A stretch of 18,304 nucleotides of DNA. Origin: an uncultured Fastidiosipila sp. Lineage in GTDB: Bacteria > Bacillota > Clostridia > Saccharofermentanales > Fastidiosipilaceae. The stretch lies in the NCBI GenBank assembly GCA_947253875.1, contig CAMYAM010000022.1, forward strand, positions 1 through 18,304, read 5' to 3'. The translations under genes were made by a program, and so were the position numbers. Below are positions 1 through 6,285 of the stretch, piece after piece (the stretch's first letter is position 1; each line of letters starts with the position of its first letter). The notes under the pieces were generated by a model, which saw only the letters and a list, made by a program, of their open reading frames with translations, was not told the DNA's origin and made no database searches.

Positions 1-180
1 GAATGGGAATAGTCGCAAAATTTTCTAAAATGGCTTAATTACAAGCTATAAAGAGAATGAAAAATGGCTACTGGTACTCAAATGGTACTGGAAGCTAAAA
101 ATAATAAACTAAATAATAGTTCCAAGTGGTTTACACGAGGACAAAAAATAAGACCGTAACTTCAAGCTGCGGTCTTTTTG
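1..180 (+). repeat. Left copy of a ~180-bp direct repeat flanking the restriction island
   Basis: This stretch recurs at 5536-5712 with roughly a dozen substitutions and a few short indels, about 90% identical by eye. Both copies end in the same hairpin terminator, and sequence similarity stops just after it. One frame reads NGYWYSNGTGS followed by a stop, which faintly resembles the end of a cell-wall-binding repeat protein. The repeat could therefore be the duplicated 3' end of a surface-protein gene plus its terminator; that origin is inference. It begins at base 1, so its true left edge may lie outside the window. Confidence 0.9.
149..180. terminator. Bidirectional intrinsic terminator in left repeat
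   Basis: The arms AAGACCG (150-156) and CGGTCTT (170-176) form a 7-bp stem followed by a T run on the plus strand. The A-rich run just before the stem gives a T run on the minus strand, so it can stop transcription from both sides. It insulates the restriction operon from upstream transcription. Confidence 0.75.
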
Positions 181-341
181 CATTTTAGAAGCTTCTCTTT
201 ATTAATAAGTCCAAAAATCAAGAAAATTATATTTAGGATATGAAGAAAAATTACGGAATATATAATCCCTGTTATTAAGAAAATAATTGTAAGATCAGTT
301 CGAGATAAGAGAATAAAAGCTTATTAAAGGAATGATTTTGA
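181..341. other. AT-rich spacer between left repeat and restriction promoter
   Basis: No plus-strand gene is visible. On the minus strand a 52-codon frame (162-320) without a start codon reads as very hydrophobic and could be the tail of a lost membrane protein ending at the shared terminator. AT-rich DNA often yields such frames by chance, so it is not called a gene. Confidence 0.4.
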
Positions 342-350
342 TGGTATAAT
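342..350 (+). promoter_or_regulatory. Extended -10 promoter of the restriction operon
   Basis: TGGTATAAT matches a TGn-extended -10 element with a perfect TATAAT at 345-350. The position for a -35 box (about 322-327) has only a weak match, as is common for extended -10 promoters. Transcription would start near 357 and give a leader of about 37 bases before the regulator gene. Confidence 0.55.
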
Positions 351-393
351 CAAGAAAGTATAGATAAATGTCTGGAGTTGTTTTGAATATCTC

Positions 394-630
394 ATGCTGA
401 AATTTAGTTATAAAAAATTGTTTAAAAAACTTATAGATTTAGAAATGAAAAGTACTGAACTTATGGATGAAGCACAAATAAGTAAAAGTACATTTTATAA
501 AATAAAAAATGGACAAAATATTACTACAGATGTGCTTTTAAGAATTTGTAATACATTGAATTGTGATATATCAGATGTTATGGAATGCATAGAGTTTGAA
601 ACAGAGGAGATAAAAGATGAAATTGATTAG
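394..630 (+). CDS. Small Xre/Cro-type helix-turn-helix regulator of the R-M operon
   Basis: A 78-residue protein that is almost entirely one helix-turn-helix domain of the small Cro/YozG-like kind. It has the usual opening (about 4-18), a recognition region around ISKSTFYKIKNG (30-41) and the family-like ending LLRICNTLNCDISDVME (48-64). It probably binds DNA as a dimer near its own promoter. The ATG at 394 fits the normal family start; GGAG at 374-377 is a rather distant ribosome site. The reading frame runs 14 bases into the methyltransferase gene, and that gene's ribosome site (GAGGAGA, about 604-610) lies inside it, so the two are translationally coupled. Position and size suggest a controller protein timing methylation against cutting, but this is inferred from context; no operator was recognised with confidence. 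Confidence 0.85.
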   Translation: MLKFSYKKLFKKLIDLEMKSTELMDEAQISKSTFYKIKNGQNITTDVLLRICNTLNCDISDVMECIEFETEEIKDEID

Positions 631-1639
631 TTTGTTTTCAGGAGCAGGTGGACTTGACTTAGGATTTCAAAAGGCTGGTTATGAGATAGTAGCAGCCAAT
701 GAATTTGATAAAACTATTTGGGAAACATATGAAAAAAACCATGAAGCAAAATTGATAAAAGGCGATATATGTAAAATACCATCAGATGAATTTCCAGAAT
801 GTGATGGAATAATAGGTGGACCACCTTGTCAATCATGGAGTGAAGCAGGCTCCCTTAAAGGAATTAATGATCCTAGAGGACAACTATTTTATCAATATAT
901 CAGAATTTTAAAAGATAAAAAACCTAAATTTTTCCTTGCTGAAAATGTAAAAGGAATGATGGCAAAAAGACACAACTCTGCAGTAGAAAATATAGTTTCA
1001 CAGTTTAAAGAGGCTGGATATGACGTATTTATCCATTTATTAAATGCAAGTGACTATGGAGTACCACAAGATAGAAAAAGAGTCTTTTATGTAGGATTTA
1101 GAAAAGATTTGAATATTAGTTTTGATTTACCTCCTAAACAATACGATTATAAGTTGACATTTAGAGACGCCATTTACGACTTAAAAGATAACGCAATCCC
1201 AGCTTTAGAAAAGAATAAAACTAATGGTGATAATTGCAATTTTTCAAATCACGAATATTTTATAGGAGCATACTCTCCAATATTTATGAGTAGGAATAGA
1301 GTGCGTGATTGGGACGAGCAAGCGTTTACTGTTCAGGCTTCTGGTAGACAATGTCAATTACATCCTCAAGCTCCTAAAATGATTAAAAAAGATAAGAATA
1401 AGCAAATATTTGAACCAGGTAAGGAAGAGTTATATAGAAGATTATCTGTTAGAGAATGTGCAAGGATACAAGGATTTCCAGATGATTTTAAATTCTATTA
1501 TACAAATCTAAATGATGCCTATAAGATGATAGGCAATGCAGTTCCAGTAAACCTTGCTTATGAAATGGCTAAAGCCATTGACTTAGCACTTAGTAAACCT
1601 AGTATATTTTCTTATCCTAAACAATTACAAATGATTTAG
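617..1639 (+). CDS. haeIIIM: HaeIII-like DNA (cytosine-5) methyltransferase, predicted target GGCC
   Basis: A 340-residue C5 cytosine methyltransferase using S-adenosylmethionine. Motif I is SLFSGAGGLDLGF (5-17). Motif IV is GGPPCQSW with catalytic Cys71. Motif VI is ENV at 109-111. Motif VIII is QDRKRVFYVGF. The target-recognition part contains RNRVRDW and FTVQASGRQCQLHPQAP. Motif X is MIGNAVPVNLAYEMAKAI. Length, Cys71 and Glu109 positions and the recognition region agree closely with M.HaeIII as I remember it, so methylation of the internal cytosine of GGCC is predicted. It overlaps the regulator upstream and is followed nine bases later by the matching endonuclease, whose DNA it protects. 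Specificity rests on remembered similarity, not an alignment. Confidence 0.93.
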   Translation: MKLISLFSGAGGLDLGFQKAGYEIVAANEFDKTIWETYEKNHEAKLIKGDICKIPSDEFPECDGIIGGPPCQSWSEAGSLKGINDPRGQLFYQYIRILKDKKPKFFLAENVKGMMAKRHNSAVENIVSQFKEAGYDVFIHLLNASDYGVPQDRKRVFYVGFRKDLNISFDLPPKQYDYKLTFRDAIYDLKDNAIPALEKNKTNGDNCNFSNHEYFIGAYSPIFMSRNRVRDWDEQAFTVQASGRQCQLHPQAPKMIKKDKNKQIFEPGKEELYRRLSVRECARIQGFPDDFKFYYTNLNDAYKMIGNAVPVNLAYEMAKAIDLALSKPSIFSYPKQLQMI

Positions 1640-1648
1640 AGGTGTGTT

Positions 1649-2605
1649 ATGAGTAACAAAAGTAATAACCAAGGCAGAGCTTATGAATTTGCATATTTGA
1701 ATACTCTACATGAAGAAATATCAAAATATAGGGTCTCAAAAATTGAAAAAAACTCAAGCTACAAAGCTGCTGAAAAGGCGTGGAATACTTTAGAAGAATC
1801 TGAAAAAGATATGTATAAGGTAAGTGCTTTGGCAGGAACTAACGCTATTTTAGAATTAGAACCTTTAATTTTAGATGATGGAGATGATGAGTTAGAATTA
1901 AAAATTCAGACTGATGATAAGGGCAAAGACGGAGATGTAAGGGATGTTTTAATCATTAGAAAAGACATAGAATGGGAGATCGGTCTAAGTGTAAAGCATA
2001 ATCATTTTGCGGTTAAGCACAGTAGATTATCTAAAGGATTAGACTTTGGAGAAAAATGGTATGGAATAAAATGTTCTAATAAATATTGGGAAGATATAAA
2101 GCCTATTTTTGATTATTTAGAAGATGAAAAGGCAAAAGGATCCAAATGGAGAGATCTTCCTAGCAAAGAAGATGATATTTATTTACCACTTTTAAATGCT
2201 TTTAAGGATGAAATAGATAGGCAAAATAATGTTTATGGTAAAGATATTCCAAAATTAATGGTTGAGTATCTTCTTGGAGAGTTCGATTTTTATAAGGTAA
2301 TTGGTATTGACAGCAAACAAATGACACAAGTTCAAAGCTACAACCTAAGAGGTACTTTGAATAAAGAAGGTATAAAACGCAAAAGAAGTGTCAAGTTGCC
2401 GATAGCTTCGCTACCTACAAGAATTGTTAGTCTTGAATTTAGACCGGGAAGCAAGAACACTTTGGAATTATACCTTGATAGAGGTTGGCAATTTAGCTTT
2501 AGAATACACAATGCAGCAACTAAAGTAGAAACAAGTCTGAAGTTTGATATACAAATAATAGGTATGCCTACTACTATCATTTCTATAGATTGTAAGTGGA
2601 AGTAA
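1649..2605 (+). CDS. haeIIIR: HaeIII-like type II restriction endonuclease, predicted target GGCC
   Basis: A 318-residue protein recognisable as the HaeIII restriction endonuclease family. It opens with SNKSNNQGRAYEFAYLNTL and has the characteristic stretch GLSVKHNHFAVKHSR (112-126). The segment GDVRDVLIIR (95-104) followed by EIGLSVK (110-116) fits a PD-(D/E)xK nuclease core, with Asp99 and Lys116 as likely metal and catalytic residues; that assignment is inferred. It would cut unmethylated GGCC in foreign DNA. The ribosome site AGAGGTG overlaps the methyltransferase stop codon, so it is made after, and coupled to, the protecting enzyme. The frame is intact and of normal family length, so the system looks functional. 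Confidence 0.9.
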   Translation: MSNKSNNQGRAYEFAYLNTLHEEISKYRVSKIEKNSSYKAAEKAWNTLEESEKDMYKVSALAGTNAILELEPLILDDGDDELELKIQTDDKGKDGDVRDVLIIRKDIEWEIGLSVKHNHFAVKHSRLSKGLDFGEKWYGIKCSNKYWEDIKPIFDYLEDEKAKGSKWRDLPSKEDDIYLPLLNAFKDEIDRQNNVYGKDIPKLMVEYLLGEFDFYKVIGIDSKQMTQVQSYNLRGTLNKEGIKRKRSVKLPIASLPTRIVSLEFRPGSKNTLELYLDRGWQFSFRIHNAATKVETSLKFDIQIIGMPTTIISIDCKWK

Positions 2606-2609
2606 TAAT

Positions 2610-2655
2610 TCCTTATTAAATACTATAAATATAAGTGTGTTTTTAAAAATAAGGA
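2610..2655 (+). promoter_or_regulatory. Inverted repeat covering the ribosome site of the second methyltransferase
   Basis: TCCTTATT (2610-2617) and AATAAGGA (2648-2655) are perfect 8-bp complements. The right arm includes the first part of the AAGGAGG ribosome site (2651-2657) for the gene starting at 2663. Folding of the mRNA would partly hide that site. The loop is AU-rich and long (30 bases), so the structure may be weak. Confidence 0.35.
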
Positions 2656-2662
2656 GGTATTT

Positions 2663-3697
2663 ATGAGATATGGCGCTATTGATTTATTTTGTGGTATAGG
2701 AGGATTGACATGCGGTCTTGAAAAATCTGGTATTAATGTAATTGCTGGATTTGATCTAGATAAAACATGTGAATATTCATATACACATAATAATAACGCA
2801 AAATTTATTAATAAGAACATAGAAGATATAACTGCAAAAGAGATAGAAGAATTATTTTTTGGATATGATATAAAAATATTAGCTGGATGTGCTCCGTGTC
2901 AGCCTTTTTCTATGCATCAAAAAGATAAAAGTAATAGAAAAAAACATAAGGATTGGAGCTTACTTTATCAATTTGGCCGTTTAATTAATGAAGTTAACCC
3001 TGATATAGTTTCTATGGAAAATGTGCCCGAATTACTAAAAGAAGAAGTCTTTAATGACTTTATAGATACATTAAAAAATTGTAATTATAATATTGATTAT
3101 AAAATTGTTAACGCTGCAGATTATGGTGTTCCTCAACGAAGAAAAAGATTATTGCTTATAGCTTCAAGAAGGATGAAGATTAAATTTATTGAACCTACTC
3201 ATAAAATTCCTGTTACAGTTAGAGATGCAATATATAATCTACCTAAAATTGGAGCCGGTGAAATTAACAATGCTGATAATTTACACGTAACATCAGCCCT
3301 ATCCGAAAAAAATCTACAAAGAATTCAACACTCTATTCCTGGTGGAACTTGGAGAGATTGGCCTCAAAATTTAATATTGAATTGCCATAAAAAAGAAACC
3401 GGTCGTTCTTATTCTTCCGTTTATGGTAGGATGAAATGGGATGAAGTATCACCGACTATTACAACACAATTTATAGGATATGGCACTGGAAGATTTGGTC
3501 ATCCAGAGCAAGATAGAGCATTAACACTTAGAGAAGGATCAATATTACAAACTTTTCCTAATTCATATTCATTTGTTCCCAAAGATAGTAAGGTTATATT
3601 AAAAAATATAGCTAGACACATAGGGAACGCTGTTCCACCCAGATTAGGAGAAATTATAGGCTTGAGTATAAGATCAAGTTATGAAAAAAGAAAGTGA
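2663..3697 (+). CDS. Second DNA (cytosine-5) methyltransferase, paired with GHKL ATPase
   Basis: A 344-residue C5 cytosine methyltransferase unrelated in specificity region to the HaeIII-like one. Motif I is DLFCGIGGLTCGLE (7-20). Motif IV is GCAPCQPFS (75-83) with catalytic Cys79. Motif VI is ENV at 119-121. Motif VIII is QRRKRLLLIASR (from 158). There is an ILQTFPNSYSF segment, and motif X is IARHIGNAVPPRLGE. All catalytic motifs are intact. The target sequence cannot be read from the protein. The gene has its own AGGAGG ribosome site and lies 57 bases after the endonuclease. It is followed nine bases later by the ATPase gene, so the two are surely co-expressed. No ordinary endonuclease accompanies it; the ATPase is the probable partner. 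Two GGCC sites (2975 and 3360) fall inside this gene. Confidence 0.92.
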   Translation: MRYGAIDLFCGIGGLTCGLEKSGINVIAGFDLDKTCEYSYTHNNNAKFINKNIEDITAKEIEELFFGYDIKILAGCAPCQPFSMHQKDKSNRKKHKDWSLLYQFGRLINEVNPDIVSMENVPELLKEEVFNDFIDTLKNCNYNIDYKIVNAADYGVPQRRKRLLLIASRRMKIKFIEPTHKIPVTVRDAIYNLPKIGAGEINNADNLHVTSALSEKNLQRIQHSIPGGTWRDWPQNLILNCHKKETGRSYSSVYGRMKWDEVSPTITTQFIGYGTGRFGHPEQDRALTLREGSILQTFPNSYSFVPKDSKVILKNIARHIGNAVPPRLGEIIGLSIRSSYEKRK

Positions 3698-3706
3698 GAA
3701 AATTAA

Positions 3707-5374
3707 ATGGAGAATAATTTTACTTTTAACATTTCATTAAGTGTATTAAATCATTTAGGTAGAAATTTATATAGAAATATTATAACAATTTTAGGTGAAG
3801 CCATATCAAATTCATGGGATGCAGATGCTAAAAATGTGTGGATAAATATCGATAAAAATAATAATTCTATGGAAATTATAGATGATGGTATTGGCATGAC
3901 ATACGAAGATTTTCAAAATAAATTTTTGAAAATTGGCTATTCAAAAAGGAAAAATGGTGAGTATAAGACAGAAAATGGGAGACCTTTTATAGGAAGAAAA
4001 GGTATAGGAAAGTTGGCTTTATTATCTTGTGCTCAGAGAATTCACGTAGCATCTAAAACAAAGGAAACAGATATTGTAGGAGGTATTATTGATAATTCTA
4101 GGTTAGATGAAGCAATTAACGATGATTTAAATTCGCAGGAATATGTACTTGATAATCTTACATCTGATGATTTAATATCACTAAATAAATTAGAAAAAGG
4201 AACTTATATTTTTTTCGAAAGTGTTAATGAAGGAATAACTAATACTGTTGATTATATTAAAAAGTCAGTAGCGTTATATTTTAGATTTTCGTTATTAGAT
4301 GAAAATTTTAATATATATGTTAATGAGGAAAAAATTGATGAAGAAATGTTAAAAAACTTAGCAGAAGATACCCAGTTTATTTGGATAATAAATAATATAG
4401 AAGATCCATTTATTAATCAATTATCTTCAGATGTTGAGGAAAAATTATTAAAATCAAAGATTAATATTAAAGGTTATATTGCATCGGTTAACAAACCATC
4501 AAAACTTAAAATTCGTGGAACACAAGAAAAGGCAACAATTGATCTTTTTGTAAATGGAAGATTAAGGGAAAAAGATATATTGAGACACATTCCAACTTCT
4601 AGAATTGTTGAAAATTATGTATATGGTCAAATTCATTTTGATGATTTGGATTCAGGTGATACAAAAGATATATTTACAAGCAGTAGAGAAGGAATTATTT
4701 CTGATAATCAAAATTATAAACTACTCCTTAATGAAGTTGAAAGATTATTTAAAAACATAATTGATGATTGGGATGATTTAAGGCGTGAAAAAGGCGATGA
4801 TGGCGACCCCGATAATATGAAGATTACACCTAAGAAGAGAAAAGCTCAGGAATTATTTAATACAACTATCAAGGAAATGAAAGAAACTCCTAATCAAAAT
4901 ATTCAATATAAAAAAGTTAAGAAAAATCAACTTGTTGAAGATTGGATTAAATCTTTATCTGTTGAATCGGAGTATAATATTCCATCGTATGTAGAATGTT
5001 TTATAGCTGAGAATCTCTTAAGAAAATATATAGTTCATAATAAAATGGAGTTATCCAATGAAGCAACCGAAGAAGCTAGTAAATGGAAGAAAAGAGAAAA
5101 AGAGAATAAAGGAATAGCAAATATTAGTTATGATATAAGAGAATCAATGGATGATATTTACTATCTTGATATGAAATATTTGTCAAATTTTATTGATAAG
5201 GCATCAGATAAAAATAGAGATCCTGCGTTGAGTCGCTCATCTGACATATATAAACCTGTTAGAGATGCAGTTGGTCATACTTCAATTATAACACCAACAG
5301 CTAAAAAGCAATTATCAATTGAATTAGAAAATATAAAGGCTAGAGTAATGGATTTAATGGCTAAGGTTGAGTAA
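3707..5374 (+). CDS. GHKL (MutL/MORC-like) ATPase with probable C-terminal HEPN domain
   Basis: A 555-residue protein. The first ~230 residues form a GHKL (Bergerat-fold) ATPase: N box Glu31-x3-Asn35-x2-Asp38, G1 box DDGIGM (59-64), and G2 box GRKGIGKLAL (96-105). The middle part (to about 370) resembles the transducer region of MutL/MORC-type proteins; a charged linker spans about 370-415. The end (about 420-555) looks like a HEPN domain: a helix with AENLLRKYI (434-442), then RDAVGH with Arg519 and His524, matching the R-x4-6-H nuclease signature. Bacterial MORC-like ATPases are known neighbours of restriction systems. The protein probably clamps DNA in an ATP-dependent way and acts with the methyltransferase just upstream. 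The HEPN call and any nuclease role are inference. The start follows a weak ribosome site nine bases after the previous stop, suggesting coupling. Confidence 0.8.
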   Translation: MENNFTFNISLSVLNHLGRNLYRNIITILGEAISNSWDADAKNVWINIDKNNNSMEIIDDGIGMTYEDFQNKFLKIGYSKRKNGEYKTENGRPFIGRKGIGKLALLSCAQRIHVASKTKETDIVGGIIDNSRLDEAINDDLNSQEYVLDNLTSDDLISLNKLEKGTYIFFESVNEGITNTVDYIKKSVALYFRFSLLDENFNIYVNEEKIDEEMLKNLAEDTQFIWIINNIEDPFINQLSSDVEEKLLKSKINIKGYIASVNKPSKLKIRGTQEKATIDLFVNGRLREKDILRHIPTSRIVENYVYGQIHFDDLDSGDTKDIFTSSREGIISDNQNYKLLLNEVERLFKNIIDDWDDLRREKGDDGDPDNMKITPKKRKAQELFNTTIKEMKETPNQNIQYKKVKKNQLVEDWIKSLSVESEYNIPSYVECFIAENLLRKYIVHNKMELSNEATEEASKWKKREKENKGIANISYDIRESMDDIYYLDMKYLSNFIDKASDKNRDPALSRSSDIYKPVRDAVGHTSIITPTAKKQLSIELENIKARVMDLMAKVE

Positions 5375-5535
5375 ACAAATTTGGTATATAAAGTTTATTC
5401 ATTTATCCGGTACTGGGACTGGGACGGGACTAAAAATTTGAAAATGTTCTATAATTAGGTGGATTTAGTGGTATTAGAAAAAATAGAATATGGTATTTTG
5501 AATGGTTTGAGATAAATCGTACGTTTGGAAAAGAA
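5375..5535. other. Non-coding spacer after the ATPase gene
   Basis: No gene is seen. A G-rich run of near-repeats (ACTGGGACTGGGACGGGACT, 5412-5431) reads as alternating Gly-Thr in one frame and may be a scrap of a repeat-rich surface protein. A TATAAT at 5450-5455 has no suitable -35 box and no gene downstream. Confidence 0.4.
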
Positions 5536-5712
5536 GAATGGGAGTAATCGCAAAATTTTCTAAAATGGCTTAATTACAAGCTATATAGAGAATGAAAAAT
5601 GGCTGCTGGTACTCAAATGGTACTGGAAGTAAAAAATAATTAAAATAATAGTTCCAAGTGGTTTACATGAGGAGAAAAAATAAGACCGTAGTTTGAAGCT
5701 GCGGTCTTTTTG
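5536..5712 (+). repeat. Right copy of the direct repeat flanking the restriction island
   Basis: This is the same element as 1-180 in the same orientation, ending in the same terminator. The two copies bracket the complete restriction operon, so recombination between them would remove about 5.5 kb and leave one copy. Differences are scattered, indicating an old duplication or independent drift rather than a recent copy. Confidence 0.9.
5681..5712. terminator. Bidirectional intrinsic terminator in right repeat
   Basis: AAGACCG (5682-5688) pairs with CGGTCTT (5702-5708), with T runs on both strands as in the left copy. It would end transcription of the restriction operon. Confidence 0.75.
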
Positions 5713-5743
5713 TGTACATATTACGAGGATTAATTTATTTTGA

Positions 5744-5917
5744 CATATCCAATGGTCACTTTCAAATGCAACAAATAATATAAACCAGATTGCAAAAGCA
5801 ACTAATACAACTGGTGTTATTTACAAAAATGAAATTGAATCAATGAATAAACAAATAGAAAAATTATCAAAAGAAATTTGGGATATACATTCCCTATTAT
5901 TAATAAAAACTAAATAG
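5744..5917 (+). pseudogene. mobC: C-terminal remnant of a MobC-type plasmid mobilisation protein
   Basis: An open stretch of 57 codons, directly after a TGA and without a start, ends at TAG 5915-5917. It reads NATNNINQIAKATNTTGVIY (from codon 8), then a charged helix. The NNINQIAK...N segment followed by a coiled helix is the typical end of MobC relaxosome proteins, which help a relaxase nick the transfer origin of mobilisable plasmids and elements. Everything before this is missing, and no relaxase gene follows. It is therefore a fossil showing that a mobilisable element once occupied this spot. It begins only about 30 bases after the right repeat, so the boundary of that repeat coincides with the break in mobC. 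Confidence 0.7.
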
Positions 5918-5980
5918 AATTCATATAAAACAAATCTTAGACCTGTAAGAAGTTTTTAAAATAACAAGGGAGAGAAATTT

Positions 5981-6195
5981 ATGCAAAACTATGGCAAAAT
6001 TATTTTTAAAATAGACCAGGTTTTAGAAGAAAAAATATAAGCAAAAACAAATTAGAAAAAGAAGCAAATCTTCAAAGAACGCAGCTTAATTCTTATTGTA
6101 ATAATAAAGTTAAAAGAATTGATTTAGATACTATAGCAAAGATTTGTTATGTTCTTGAGTGTAAGGTTGAAGATATTATGGGTTATGTTAGGTAA
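5981..6195 (+). pseudogene. Xre-family regulator broken by a one-base frameshift
   Basis: From ATG 5981, with a good GGGAGAG ribosome site (about 5969-5975), the protein reads MQNYGKIIFKIDQVLEEK and then hits a stop at 6038. Adding one A in the A run 6030-6035 restores a continuous 71-residue small regulator that goes on ISKNKLEKEANLQRTQLNSY and ends LECKVEDIMGYVR. That is a common Cro/YozG-like helix-turn-helix family. The total length of 215 bases fits a single-base loss. It may once have controlled the ABC transporter operon that starts 90 bases later. A sequencing or assembly error in the homopolymer would also explain it. Confidence 0.75.
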
Positions 6196-6208
6196 TTAAA
6201 TCGAGATA

Positions 6209-6245
6209 TTAGGTGCAAAAATCAACCTAGGTGTTTGTGGACCTA
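6209..6245 (+). promoter_or_regulatory. Two overlapping short hairpins ahead of the ABC operon
   Basis: TAGGT (6210-6214) can pair with ACCTA (6225-6229). Alternatively TAGGT (6228-6232) can pair with ACCTA (6241-6245). The shared bases at 6228-6229 make the two folds mutually exclusive. The stems are only 5 bp and there is no T run, so a regulatory role is speculative. Confidence 0.2.
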
Positions 6246-6285
6246 TATTTCTAATAAAAATAGAAATGGAAATTAGGAGAAGGAT

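Noticed and set aside
162..320. Hydrophobic 52-codon minus-strand frame ending at the left terminator
   Set aside because: It has no start codon and no ribosome site, and AT-rich DNA often reads as hydrophobic in reverse; a lost membrane-protein tail is possible but unsupported.
5450..5455. Perfect TATAAT after the ATPase gene
   Set aside because: There is no -35 box, no TG extension and no gene downstream before the repeat; likely chance in AT-rich DNA.
5740..5785. TTGACA at 5740-5745 as a promoter for the region after the right repeat
   Set aside because: No -10 box lies at 16-18 bases spacing, and the following sequence is only the MobC remnant.
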